DNA of 64,000 nucleotides from JAZDCJ01 sp036311985 (GTDB taxonomy: Bacteria > Actinomycetota > Actinomycetes > Actinomycetales > Micrococcaceae), in assembly GCF_036311985.1 (NCBI RefSeq), contig NZ_JAZDCJ010000019.1, one strand, 5' to 3'. A program made the position numbers and the translations under genes. The notes below the pieces were generated by a model. That model saw only the letters and a list, made by a program, of their open reading frames with translations. It made no database searches and was not told the origin of the DNA. Of this stretch, positions 43,989 through 52,311 are shown one piece after another; the stretch's first letter is position 1; each line of letters starts with the position of its first letter.

Positions 43989-45086
43989 ATGGGCAACGCA
44001 GCAGAGACCGTGATCGCCATCGGCACCAAAAAGGGCCTGTGGCTCGCCAGAAGCACCGACCGCGCCAGCTGGATCCTGGACGGCCCGTACTTCCTCAACA
44101 TCGAGGTGGCCTCCGTGGCCATCGACACCCGCGGCGGCCGGACCCGCGTCCTCGCCGGCATCAACGACTGGCACTGGGGCCCGGCCGTGGTGCATTCGGA
44201 TGACCTCGGCGCCACGTGGACCGAGCCGGAGCACGGGGCCATCAAGTTTCCGGCGGACACGGGCGCGGAGCTCGCCCGGATCTGGCACCTGCGCCCGGAC
44301 ACCGACGAGCGGCCGGGCGTGGTCTGGGCCGGCTGCGAACCGATCTCCGTGTGGAAGTCCACGGACTCCGGGGAGAGCTTCGAGCTGAACCGCGGGCTGT
44401 GGGAGCACCCGCACCGCAAGGAGTGGGGCGAGGGATTCGGAGGCCCCGCGGCCCACACGATCATCCCGGACCGCGAGGACGCCAAGACGCTGCACGTGGC
44501 CATGAGCACGGGCGGCGTGTACCGCAGCCGGGACGCGGGCGGCAGCTGGGAGCCGCGCAACAAGGGCATCAGCGCCGGGTTCATGCCGGACGAGGAGCCG
44601 GAGTTCGGCCAGTGCGTGCACCGCATCACGGCGGACGCCGCGGACCACAACCGGCTCTACGCGCAGAACCACGGCGGGGTCTACCGGACGGACAACGGCG
44701 GGGACGAGTGGGTGAGCATCGCCGACGGGCTGCCGGCCGACTTCGGCTTCACGTTCCTGACGCACCCGCGCCGGGCGGGCACGGCGTGGACCATTCCGCT
44801 CCATTCCGACTTCCAGCGCATCCCGGTCGGAGGCCGGCTGGCGCTCTGGCGCACGGACGACGCCGGGCTGACCTGGGCGGAGCAGCGCGAAGGCCTCCCG
44901 GACGGCGAGTACAACGTGGTGCTGCGGGACGCGGCGTGGGTCGACGAGCACGACGGCGTCGCGGGGCTCTACTTCGGCACGCGGGCCGGCGAGGTCTTCG
45001 CGAGCAGCGACGAGGGGGCGTCCTTCAGCCAGGTCGCCGAACGGCTGCCGGACGTGCTCAGCGTCCGCGCAGCCATCGTGGCGTAG
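43989..45086 (+). CDS. BNR/sialidase-like beta-propeller protein
   Basis: 365 residues. Repeated Asp-box-like elements are seen: SDDLGATW, STDSGESF, SRDAGGSWEPRN, TDNGGDEW, TDDAGLTW, SSDEGASF, spaced roughly 45-75 residues apart, predicting a propeller of six or seven blades. There is no signal peptide, so it is likely cytosolic, and the sialidase catalytic Arg triad is not evident. It is followed two bases later by a MoaD/ThiS-like gene, a pairing I recall from other actinobacteria. Role unknown. Confidence 0.8.
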   Translation: MGNAAETVIAIGTKKGLWLARSTDRASWILDGPYFLNIEVASVAIDTRGGRTRVLAGINDWHWGPAVVHSDDLGATWTEPEHGAIKFPADTGAELARIWHLRPDTDERPGVVWAGCEPISVWKSTDSGESFELNRGLWEHPHRKEWGEGFGGPAAHTIIPDREDAKTLHVAMSTGGVYRSRDAGGSWEPRNKGISAGFMPDEEPEFGQCVHRITADAADHNRLYAQNHGGVYRTDNGGDEWVSIADGLPADFGFTFLTHPRRAGTAWTIPLHSDFQRIPVGGRLALWRTDDAGLTWAEQREGLPDGEYNVVLRDAAWVDEHDGVAGLYFGTRAGEVFASSDEGASFSQVAERLPDVLSVRAAIVA

Positions 45087-45088
45087 CC

Positions 45089-45376
45089 GTGCCGAGCGCG
45101 ATCCTGGACGTGCCCGCGGTGCTCGCGCCGACCCTCGGCGGGCGCCGGACGCTGGATCTGGAGTACGACGCCGGAGCGACCGTGGGTGCCCTGCTGGACC
45201 GGGTGGGGGCCGGGCACCCCGTCTTCGCGCGGCGCATCCGGACGGAGACGGGCGCGGTGCGGCGCTTCGTCAATGTGTTCGTGGGGCAGGACAACATCCG
45301 CGACCTGGCCGGGCTGGACACGCCGGTGCCGGACGGGGCCCGCATCCTGGTGATCCAGTCGGTCGCCGGCGGCTGA
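45089..45376 (+). CDS. MoaD/ThiS-family ubiquitin-like protein
   Basis: 95 residues with a beta-grasp fold: strands RRTLDLEYDAG, VRRFVNVFVGQDNIRDLAGLD and DGARILVIQSVAGG. The C-terminal Gly-Gly is the feature that E1-like enzymes adenylate in sulfur carriers. GTG start two bases after the propeller's stop, so probably translated by coupling. No moeB or thiF-type gene is nearby. A dispersed-repeat core (45164-45174) is part of its coding sequence. Confidence 0.82.
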   Translation: MPSAILDVPAVLAPTLGGRRTLDLEYDAGATVGALLDRVGAGHPVFARRIRTETGAVRRFVNVFVGQDNIRDLAGLDTPVPDGARILVIQSVAGG

Positions 45377-45387
45377 TCCGCGGCGCG

Positions 45388-45891
45388 TCAGCGCCCCGCG
45401 CCGGCGCGGGGCGTGAGGTGCTCGAAGACCAGGCTGGTCTGGGTCGAGGCGACGGCCGGGTCGGCGAGCCGGACGTTGATGAAGTCCCGCAGCTCCTCCG
45501 GGCCGGCACAGGCCACGTGGACCAGGAAGTCGCGGTCCCCGGCCAACAGGAAGACTCCCAGCGTCTCGGGGAGGTCCCGGAGCGCGGCCGCGAGCTCGAG
45601 CATCCGGTGGCGGGCCTGAGGGTTGACGCGGACGGAAATCATGGCGAAGACGTGCAGACCCAGGCGGGCCAGGTCCAGCTCGGCGTGGTAGCCCGTGATC
45701 ACGCCGGAGTCCTTGAGTGCCCGGACGCGGGCCAGGCAGGTCGACGGCGCGATCCCGGCCTTGCGGGCCAGGACGTTGTTGGGAAGACGCGCGTCGGCGG
45801 CGAGCTCGCGCAGGATCACCAGGTCCGCCTCGTCGAGCCGAACCCGATTCCGGCCCTCCTGGTGATTTCGGATCAGATCCGAATTGATCAC
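45388..45891 (-). CDS. Lrp/AsnC-family regulator of kynureninase
   Basis: 167 residues from GTG 45891, which has AGAGGGAG 4 bases upstream. The N-terminal HTH (LDEADLVILRELAADARLPNNVLARKAGIAPSTCLARVRAL) is followed by the RAM ligand domain (VFAMISVRVNP, VFLLAGDRDFLVHVAC). Divergent from kynU across a 103-bp gap, as with KynR of other bacteria, which activates kynU in response to kynurenine. Ligand here is inference. Confidence 0.85.
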   Translation of the reverse strand: MINSDLIRNHQEGRNRVRLDEADLVILRELAADARLPNNVLARKAGIAPSTCLARVRALKDSGVITGYHAELDLARLGLHVFAMISVRVNPQARHRMLELAAALRDLPETLGVFLLAGDRDFLVHVACAGPEELRDFINVRLADPAVASTQTSLVFEHLTPRAGAGR

Positions 45892-45994
45892 GGAACTCCC
45901 TCTGCTTTCTGGATGAATATTCGCTGAAGAGGACGCGTTCTTCACGTCGATTCTAGACTGGGCGGAGAATCCACCTCAACGAAGGACACCGGGC
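45892..45994. promoter_or_regulatory. Divergent lrp-kynU promoter region with Lrp-like dyads
   Basis: Contains GAATATTC (45915-45922), an AT-centred palindrome, and GAAGA-n8-TCTTC (45926-45943). Lrp proteins prefer AT-rich dyads, so these are the likely contact points. The region is markedly AT-richer than its surroundings. Confidence 0.45.
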
Positions 45995-47284
45995 ATGGAC
46001 ACCACCACGGCACCACTCACCCGCGCTGACTGCCTCGCGCTCGACGCCGCGGATCCGTTGGCCGGGTTCCGCGGCCGCTTCGAGCTGCCGGACGGCGTCG
46101 TCTACCTCGACGGGAACTCGCTGGGCGCCCTGCCCCGCGGCGCCGCGGAACGCGCGCAGGAGGTCGTGACCGCCGAATGGGGCCGCGGCCTCATCCGCTC
46201 GTGGAACACGGCCGGATGGTTCGGGCTGCCCCGCACGCTCGGGGACAAGCTGTCCCGCCTCATCGGAGGAGCCCCGGGCGAGACAGTGGTCACCGACACC
46301 ACGAGCCTGAACCTCTTCAAGGCCCTCGCCGCCGCGATCCGGATCCAGCAGCAGGACGCGCCGGCCCGCCGCGTGATCGTCACGGAGCGGGACAACTTCC
46401 CCACGGACATCTACATCGCGGAGGGCATCGCCGACTTCCTCAACTCCGTCGCCGAGCACACGGGAACCCGCTACGAGGTCCGCCTCGTCGACGACTCGCT
46501 CCCGCTCGGGGAAGCGCTCGACGAGGACAGCGCCGTCGTCTCCCTCTCCCACGTGAACTACCGCACCGGCGCCATGTGGGACCTCGCGGGCGTCACGGCC
46601 CGGGCCCACGCGGCGGGGGCCCTGATGATCTGGGACCTTGCGCACTCCGCCGGCGCCGTACCCGTGGACCTGAACGGAGCGGGCGCCGACTTCGCCGTCG
46701 GCTGTACCTACAAGTACCTCAACGGCGGGCCCGGCGCCCCCGCGTTCATCTGGGTGAGCCCGCGCCACCAGGACCGCTTTTGGCAGCCGCTGTCCGGCTG
46801 GTGGTCCCACGCCGCCCCGTTCGCGATGGCCGATTCCTACAGTGCCGCCCCGGACATCCGCCGCTTCCTCTGCGGGACGCAGCCGGTGACCTCCCTGGCC
46901 CTGGTGGAGACGGGTCTGGACGTCGCGCTCGAGGCGGACATGGCCCTGGTCCGGGAGAAGTCCCTGGCACTGACGGATCTGTTCATCCGCCTCGTCGAGG
47001 AGCGCTGCGCGGAGCACCCGCTGCGGCTCGTGACGCCCCGGGAACAGGCCGCCCGCGGCAGCCACGTGAGCTTCCGCCACCCGGAGGGCTACGCGGTCAT
47101 GAGCGCGGTCATCGCCCGCGGCGTCATCGGCGACTACCGCGAACCGGAGGTCCTGCGCTTCGGGATCACGCCCCTCTATGTCGGGTACGCGGACGTGTGG
47201 GACGCCGTCGAGGTGCTGCGCGACGTCCTGGATTCGAAGGCGTGGGACGCCCCGGAGCACCGCACGCGCCATGCCGTGACCTGA
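45995..47284 (+). CDS. kynU: Kynureninase
   Basis: 429 residues, PLP fold-type I. It splits kynurenine (or 3-hydroxykynurenine) to anthranilate (or 3-hydroxyanthranilate) and alanine. Seen: YLDGNSLGALPRGA near 32-45, TTSLNLFKALAAAI, WDLAHSAGAVPVDLNG with the PLP-binding Asp, and the Schiff-base Lys240 in GCTYKYLNGGPGAP. GAAGGACA precedes the ATG. No tryptophan dioxygenase or formamidase gene is in the window, so it may use imported kynurenine or rely on distant genes. Confidence 0.93.
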   Translation: MDTTTAPLTRADCLALDAADPLAGFRGRFELPDGVVYLDGNSLGALPRGAAERAQEVVTAEWGRGLIRSWNTAGWFGLPRTLGDKLSRLIGGAPGETVVTDTTSLNLFKALAAAIRIQQQDAPARRVIVTERDNFPTDIYIAEGIADFLNSVAEHTGTRYEVRLVDDSLPLGEALDEDSAVVSLSHVNYRTGAMWDLAGVTARAHAAGALMIWDLAHSAGAVPVDLNGAGADFAVGCTYKYLNGGPGAPAFIWVSPRHQDRFWQPLSGWWSHAAPFAMADSYSAAPDIRRFLCGTQPVTSLALVETGLDVALEADMALVREKSLALTDLFIRLVEERCAEHPLRLVTPREQAARGSHVSFRHPEGYAVMSAVIARGVIGDYREPEVLRFGITPLYVGYADVWDAVEVLRDVLDSKAWDAPEHRTRHAVT

Positions 47285-47305
47285 GGATCGGCATATGCTG
47301 GCCCC

Positions 47306-48988
47306 ATGAGCAATGCGGAGACCCTTCCGGACGAGGTGCTCTGCGCCGCCGGAGGCACCGGGGAGATCGAGCTGCTCGAGCCCCGTGCGGTGCCGCTCGG
47401 CGGGCCGCGGGCCATGGACGTGCGCCGGACGCTGCCGCAACGGCGGCGCAGCCTCATCGGCGCGTGGTGCTTCCTGGACCACTACGGCCCGGACCACGTC
47501 GCGGCGTCCGGCGGCATGCGGGTCCCCCGCCACCCGCACACCGGTCTGCAGACCGTCAGCTGGCTCTTCACGGGGGAGATCGAGCACCGCGACTCCGCGG
47601 GCTTCCACGCCCTGGTCCGCCCGGGCGAGCTGAACCTGATGACGGCCGGCCGTGGCATCAGCCACTCCGAGTTCTCCACCCCGTCGACGACGCTCCTGCA
47701 CGGGGCCCAGTTGTGGCTCGCCCTGCCCGAGGCCGCCCGCCACACGGCCCCGACGTTCGAGCACTATGCGCCCCAGGCCGTCGAGGGGCCGGGCTGGAGC
47801 CTGCGCGTCTTCATCGGCTCCCTCGCCGGCAGCACCTCGCCCGTCGCCACGCACACCCCGCTCCTCGGCGCCGAGATCCTCCTGGAGGGCGGCGCCGAAC
47901 TGGAGCTCGAGCTCGATCCGTCCTTTGAGCACGGACTGCTGCTGGACGCGGGCGACCTCTACCTGGACTGCCCGGCCCCCGACGCCCCGGGGCCGGTCGG
48001 CACCGGCCAGGAAGCCCAGGGCGCAACCACCGCCCCGGGCGCGGCGACCGCCCGGGGCGGCATCGCGGCGGTCCGGGACCACCTCGCCTACCTGCCCACG
48101 GGCCGCGCGCGGCTGGTGCTGCGCGCGGGGGCCGAGCCGGTCCGCGCCCTGCTGATCGGCGGGGAGCCGTTCGACGAACAGATCGTGATGTGGTGGAACT
48201 TCGTGGGCCGCAGCCACGAGGAGGTCGCCGCCTACCGCGCCGACTGGCAGCGGGAGATCGGCGCCGAGGGACCCCTCGGCGCGGCGGCCGGCAGCCTCGC
48301 GGCCCAGGCGGGGGGAGCGGGCGCCGGGACCTCCGTACCGGCGCCGGACGATCCCCGGACGGACCAACCTGCGACGGACAGGACCGGAGGGGACGTCGCT
48401 GGCTCGGGCGGACCCGGGACCGACGAGGCCGGAGGGGACGTCGCCGGGGCCCCACCGCCCGCGGACGGGCTGCGGTTCGGCACTTTCCCGCCGGGCGAGC
48501 CGGACCCACTGCCCGCTCCAGCGCTGCCGAACGCGCGGATGCGGCCCCGCGGCGGGCCCGCCGAACAGCGGAACAACCGGACGAACCACCAGGAGGACGC
48601 CATGGAACACGCCGAGGCCGCAGCCCAGGACGACGGCCGGGACGAGGGCAAGAACGACGCCGCCGGGGACGCCATCACCGTCCGCCACAACGCCAAGCGG
48701 CGCCGCTACGAGCTGCTCGACGGCGAGGCGGTCATCGGCGCGGCCCACTACCTCCCGTTCGGCCAGGACCAGCGGATCTTCTTCCACACCACGGTGGACG
48801 AGGCCTATGGCGGGCGCGGGCTCGGCGGCCGACTGGCCGCGGCCGCGCTGGACGGGACCGTGGCCGAGGGGCTCCGCATCGTCCCGGTCTGCCCGTACAT
48901 CAAGGCCTACCTCGGCAAGCACGCCGGGACCGCGGACAGCGTCGACGCGGTCACGCCGGAACACCTCCAGGCCCTTCCCCGCGCCTGA
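47306..48988 (+). CDS. Pirin fused in frame to a GNAT-like acetyltransferase
   Basis: 560-residue frame. Residues ~20-320 are pirin: GAWCFLDHYGPDH, PRHPHTGLQTVSWLFTGEIEHRDS (cupin metal His), TAGRGISHSEFS, and RALLIGGEPFDEQIVMWWNFVGRSHEEV. A ~110-residue Pro/Gly/Asp-rich linker follows. Residues ~455-560 are a YidJ-type GNAT (RRRYELLDGEAVIGAAHYLPF, RIFFHTTVDEAYGGRGLGGRLAAAALD, CPYIKAYL). An internal ATG at 48602 (residue 433) has GGAGG 6 bases upstream, so the GNAT half may also be made alone. Follows kynU by 21 bases. Confidence 0.85.
   Translation: MSNAETLPDEVLCAAGGTGEIELLEPRAVPLGGPRAMDVRRTLPQRRRSLIGAWCFLDHYGPDHVAASGGMRVPRHPHTGLQTVSWLFTGEIEHRDSAGFHALVRPGELNLMTAGRGISHSEFSTPSTTLLHGAQLWLALPEAARHTAPTFEHYAPQAVEGPGWSLRVFIGSLAGSTSPVATHTPLLGAEILLEGGAELELELDPSFEHGLLLDAGDLYLDCPAPDAPGPVGTGQEAQGATTAPGAATARGGIAAVRDHLAYLPTGRARLVLRAGAEPVRALLIGGEPFDEQIVMWWNFVGRSHEEVAAYRADWQREIGAEGPLGAAAGSLAAQAGGAGAGTSVPAPDDPRTDQPATDRTGGDVAGSGGPGTDEAGGDVAGAPPPADGLRFGTFPPGEPDPLPAPALPNARMRPRGGPAEQRNNRTNHQEDAMEHAEAAAQDDGRDEGKNDAAGDAITVRHNAKRRRYELLDGEAVIGAAHYLPFGQDQRIFFHTTVDEAYGGRGLGGRLAAAALDGTVAEGLRIVPVCPYIKAYLGKHAGTADSVDAVTPEHLQALPRA
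48602..48988 (+). CDS. Possible separate translation of the GNAT half
   Basis: In the same frame as the pirin fusion, ATG 48602 has its own ribosome-binding site (AGGAGGACGCC). It would give a 128-residue protein: a ~20-residue acidic lead and a complete YidJ-like GNAT domain with the acetyl-CoA loop GGRGLGG. In most relatives I recall, this GNAT is an independent ~100-residue protein. Confidence 0.45.
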   Translation: MEHAEAAAQDDGRDEGKNDAAGDAITVRHNAKRRRYELLDGEAVIGAAHYLPFGQDQRIFFHTTVDEAYGGRGLGGRLAAAALDGTVAEGLRIVPVCPYIKAYLGKHAGTADSVDAVTPEHLQALPRA

Positions 48989-49148
48989 CGGCCCCACGGG
49001 CCAGGCTGAACGCCTCCGGCCGGCCCACACGACCACCCGCCCAGACCGCCCTGCCTCCCCGAGTCCCCAAGCCCCCACGTCCACGCGTCCACGCGTTTAC
49101 GAGCCCACGAACCCACGAGCCCACGCTGACCCGCACCGACACCGCCCC

Positions 49149-49172
49149 GCTGACCCGCTGACCCGCTGACCC
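49149..49172. repeat. Tandem 8-bp repeat, three copies
   Basis: GCTGACCC occurs three times head to tail, with a partial fourth-like CTGACCC context before it at 49126-49132. Such short tandem units can vary in number by slippage. Confidence 0.6.
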
Positions 49173-49183
49173 GCCTCACCCAG

Positions 49184-49262
49184 TTCACGTCATCTGGGCG
49201 AGTCGACCCTCTACAGGCCAGACCACCCCGTAGACCCCGTGGCCTCGCCCAGATGACGTGAA
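49184..49262. repeat. Long palindromic element
   Basis: Arms TTCACGTCATCTGGGCGAG (49184-49202) and its perfect complement (49244-49262) are 19 bp; similarity continues outward with small gaps to CCGCCTC/GAGGCGG. The loop is 41 nt. The right flank GATGACGTGAAGTGGG is nearly the same as in the element at 18630-18710. It lies between convergent genes and could terminate both. Confidence 0.8.
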
Positions 49263-49311
49263 GTGGGCAGGGAGGCGGAACGTGGAATGGGAGCGAACGG
49301 GGCAGGGAGGA

Positions 49312-52311
49312 CTAACGCGGGAGGGAGGCGTGCCGCTCTTCCGCCTCGCCCAGCGCCGCGTCCAGCGCGTCGACGAGGAACTCCGTGGCCTCGGCGTCGA
49401 ACGTCAGCGGTGGCTTGACCTTGAGCACGTTCCGCCGCTCCGAGCCCGGCTGCGTGATGACGCCGAGCCCGAGGAGCCGCTCGCAGACCCACGTGGCCTC
49501 CTCGGCGGCCGGCGACCCGTCGGCGCGCACGAGCTCCACGCCGAGGTAGAGCCCCGCGCCGTGCACGTGCCCGATCAGCGGGTGCGCCTCGGCCAGGTTC
49601 CGCAGCGCGGCGCGCAGCCGCTTGCCCGTGCGGCGGGCGTTGCGGATGAGGTCCTCTTCGCGCAGGGCGTCGAGGACGGCCAGGCCCACGCGGCACGCGG
49701 CCGGCGAGCCGCCGGTGGAGGAGAAGAACCAGCCCTCCGCGGCGAGCGAGTCGGCGATCGCCCGCGTCGTGAGCACGCCGCCGAGCGGGAAGCCGTTGCC
49801 CATGGGCTTGGCCAGAGCGACGATGTCCGGGACCACTCCCTCGCGCTCGAACGCCCACTGCCGCCCCGTCCGGCCGAAGCCGAGCTGCACTTCGTCGGCG
49901 ATGCACAGCCCCCCGTGCGCCCGGACGGCGTCGTAGACGGCCGCGAGGTAGCCCTTCGGCAGCAGCACCCCGCCCGCGTTGCCGAGCACGGCCTCGCTGA
50001 TGAACGCCCCCACGGGCGCGCCCGCCGCCTCGCGCTCGGCGAGCCGGGAGGCGAGGTCCGCGGCGTGCCGGGCCCCGGCGTCGTCCGCCGTTTCCCCTCC
50101 CGGGACCCGCCCGTGCAGGGGATGCGGCGCATCGGCGAGCACCACCCAGTCCGGGCGCGTGCCGGCGGCGTGCGGGTTGTCGAACGCGCTCGTCGTCACG
50201 GCGTCGGCGCCGGGCGTCCACCCGTGGTAGGCCTCGCGCAGGGCCGCGACGCCGGTGCGCCCCGTGGCCGTGCGGGCCAGCTTGAGCGCCAGCTCCACCG
50301 CCTCGGAACCGCTATTGACGAGCAGCACGGTGTCCAGGCCGGACCCCTCCGGGGCGAGCTCGACGAGCCGCTCCGAGTAGTCGGCGAGCGCCTTGTAGAG
50401 GAAGCGCGAGTTGGTGTTGAGCAGGCGCAGCTGGGACGCCGCGGCCCCGGCGACGCCGGGGTGGCCGTGGCCGAGGACCGAGACGTTGTTGACCAGGTCG
50501 AGGTAGGACCGGCCCGAGGAGTCCACGAGGTGGTGCCGCCAGCCGCGCTCGAACCGCGGGGGCTCGGCGAAGAACCGCTCCTGCGCGGAACTCGCGTGGG
50601 CGTCCCGGCGCCGCTGCTCGGCCGCGGCGGACGGCTCGGCGGCCGTGGGGGCCAGCCCGAGCAGCACGGCGGGGTCGCGGGTCAGCCGCCGCCAGGCCGG
50701 GGCCAGCGCGCCCGTGGTGAGGAAGGGGACCTCGGCGCGGTCCTCGGGCGCCTCCGGCGCGGTCCACTGGATCCCGACGGCGCCGCCGAGCCCCGGGTAC
50801 GACGTCGGCGCCGTGGCCAGGAGCGCGCCCCGCGGCACCCGCCCGTCGGGGTCGGCCCAGCGGGCGGGGACGACGCCGGTGAGCAGCAGGCGCCGCCCGT
50901 CGGCACCGCGCAGCTCCACGGAGTGCGTGTCCCAGGCCAGGGCGCGCCCGTCCCACGGCGCCGTGAGCGGGAACGGCTCGTTCGTGTAGAGCTGAAGGCC
51001 GAGCGGGATGGTCGACGCCGGACGGCGCGAGAGCGCGGGCGTGCGGGTCAGGCGCGGGGCGCCGTAGGGCAGGACGACGACGGGGTGCCGGGTCAGCGCC
51101 TCGGAGGCCAGGCGGTCCTCGGCGTCGGGATCGGTCCACGCGCCCGCGTCGAGCAGCGGCGACTCCACGCCGACGTCCAGCACGTGCGCGCCGCCGAGAC
51201 GTGCCAGCGGGCCGGGGGCACCGTCGTCGTCCTCCTCCCGCTGCGCGAAGCCGAGCCGTTCGAGCACCGCGGCGGTCCCGGCCTCGACGGGCAGCGAGAC
51301 GGCCTCGAGGAACCCGGCCCACTCGTGCTCCATGCGCTCGGCGGCGTAGTCGTTGCCGGGCTCGAGGGCGGTCTGCTCCCAGCCCGCGGCGACGAGCACG
51401 GCGGTCCGCAGCACGACGAGCGGCCACAGCGCCCGCGCCTCGGCCTCGGACAGGGGCAGGCGCGCGTGGTAGGCCTCCGCCGCGGCGAGGACCGCGAGGG
51501 GATCGCCCGCCCGGTGGCGCAGGAGCGACGCGCACAGCACCGCGGGCTCGGCGACGCGCCAGCCGCGGTGCAGGTCGCCGAAGTCGAGCACGGCCAGGCC
51601 TCGGCCTGGGGCGTCCACGACGTTGTCGTCGGTGAGGTCCCCGTGGATGGGTTGGAGCGGCAGGTCCAGGGACAGCGGGGCGATGAGCCCGTGTGCGCGG
51701 GCCGCAGCGGTGGCCACGGCCGTGGCCCGGCGGGCGTCGCCGATCGAGCCGAGGCCGGCCTGCACCTGCTCGAGGCCGCGGCGCAGGTCCCAGCCCAGCT
51801 CCCGGTCCAGCCCCGGGTGGTCGAAGCCGGCCAGGGCGCCGTCCAGGCCGGCCGCCGCCTCGCCGAGCCGGCGCAGCACGGCGTCGTCGAGGTGCCCGGC
51901 CGCGTAGAGCGTGCCGCCCTCGACGTACTCGAAGAGGCGCACGTGCTGGGTGGGGCCGTCCTGCAGCTCCACGCGCTGGAGCATGACGCCGTCGAGTCCG
52001 GGCCGGGCCGCGGCCGCGAGCCCCGGGCGGGCCGCGTTGACGTGGGCGATGCCCTCGAGCTGGGCCTCGAGTTCCCGGGCGGAGAAGGCCGTGTTATCCA
52101 GCTTGAGCACGCCGCGGGACCCGTCCGCGCCGTCGACGAGGAAGTTTCGGTCCTGGTTGCCGCCGAGCTCCCGCGCCGTCCCGTCCAGGCCGAACAGCGC
52201 GTGGGCCAGCGCCTCGGCGTCGCGGGGATCGGCCTCGGGGCGGCGCAGGCCGCGGCCCGGCGTGGATGCGGTTCCGGTCTCTTCGACGGCGAGACGGCGT
52301 GGGGCGGGCAC
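49312..52311 (-). CDS. Trifunctional fusion: APH-like kinase, M23-like domain, class III aminotransferase (phospholyase-like)
   Basis: 999 residues. Residues ~30-370 are an aminoglycoside-phosphotransferase-type kinase with HGDLTDDN (223-230) and LDFGD (242-246). Residues ~390-560 are a beta-rich peptidase-M23-like segment (PLLDAGAWTDPDAED, PLTAPWDGRALAWDTHSVELRG). Residues ~580-995 are a class III aminotransferase with NNVSVLGHGHP, NSGSEAVELALKLAR, IADEVQLGFGRTG and PLP Lys835 in ALAKPMGNG. Its parts match hydroxylysine kinase and the ETNPPL/PHYKPL phospholyases. Such a fusion may phosphorylate then eliminate phosphate from an amino alcohol. GTG start after TGGAGGAACC. Confidence 0.88.
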   Translation of the reverse strand: MPAPRRLAVEETGTASTPGRGLRRPEADPRDAEALAHALFGLDGTARELGGNQDRNFLVDGADGSRGVLKLDNTAFSARELEAQLEGIAHVNAARPGLAAAARPGLDGVMLQRVELQDGPTQHVRLFEYVEGGTLYAAGHLDDAVLRRLGEAAAGLDGALAGFDHPGLDRELGWDLRRGLEQVQAGLGSIGDARRATAVATAAARAHGLIAPLSLDLPLQPIHGDLTDDNVVDAPGRGLAVLDFGDLHRGWRVAEPAVLCASLLRHRAGDPLAVLAAAEAYHARLPLSEAEARALWPLVVLRTAVLVAAGWEQTALEPGNDYAAERMEHEWAGFLEAVSLPVEAGTAAVLERLGFAQREEDDDGAPGPLARLGGAHVLDVGVESPLLDAGAWTDPDAEDRLASEALTRHPVVVLPYGAPRLTRTPALSRRPASTIPLGLQLYTNEPFPLTAPWDGRALAWDTHSVELRGADGRRLLLTGVVPARWADPDGRVPRGALLATAPTSYPGLGGAVGIQWTAPEAPEDRAEVPFLTTGALAPAWRRLTRDPAVLLGLAPTAAEPSAAAEQRRRDAHASSAQERFFAEPPRFERGWRHHLVDSSGRSYLDLVNNVSVLGHGHPGVAGAAASQLRLLNTNSRFLYKALADYSERLVELAPEGSGLDTVLLVNSGSEAVELALKLARTATGRTGVAALREAYHGWTPGADAVTTSAFDNPHAAGTRPDWVVLADAPHPLHGRVPGGETADDAGARHAADLASRLAEREAAGAPVGAFISEAVLGNAGGVLLPKGYLAAVYDAVRAHGGLCIADEVQLGFGRTGRQWAFEREGVVPDIVALAKPMGNGFPLGGVLTTRAIADSLAAEGWFFSSTGGSPAACRVGLAVLDALREEDLIRNARRTGKRLRAALRNLAEAHPLIGHVHGAGLYLGVELVRADGSPAAEEATWVCERLLGLGVITQPGSERRNVLKVKPPLTFDAEATEFLVDALDAALGEAEERHASLPR

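Larger units (their letters stand above)
48989..49311. other. Intergenic region with low-complexity repeats and a long palindrome
   Basis: 323 bases between convergent genes. After the GNAT stop comes a C-rich, strand-biased stretch with ACGCGTCCACG/ACGAGCCCACG-type near-repeats (about 49076-49123). Then come three tandem copies of GCTGACCC (49149-49172), then the palindrome 49184-49262. Frames through it lack ribosome-binding sites and look like composition artefacts. No gene seen. Confidence 0.6.

Noticed and set aside
45953..49084. A 1043-codon minus-strand frame opposite kynU and the pirin fusion
   Set aside because: No start context or domain; it is the shadow of convincing plus-strand genes.
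49149..49172. CRISPR-like array
   Set aside because: Units are 8 bp, directly adjacent and without spacers; no cas gene is in the window.
48907..49188. 93-codon minus-strand frame in the low-complexity gap
   Set aside because: Gly/Arg/Trp-rich product of a C-rich strand, no ribosome-binding site, overlaps the GNAT 3' end.
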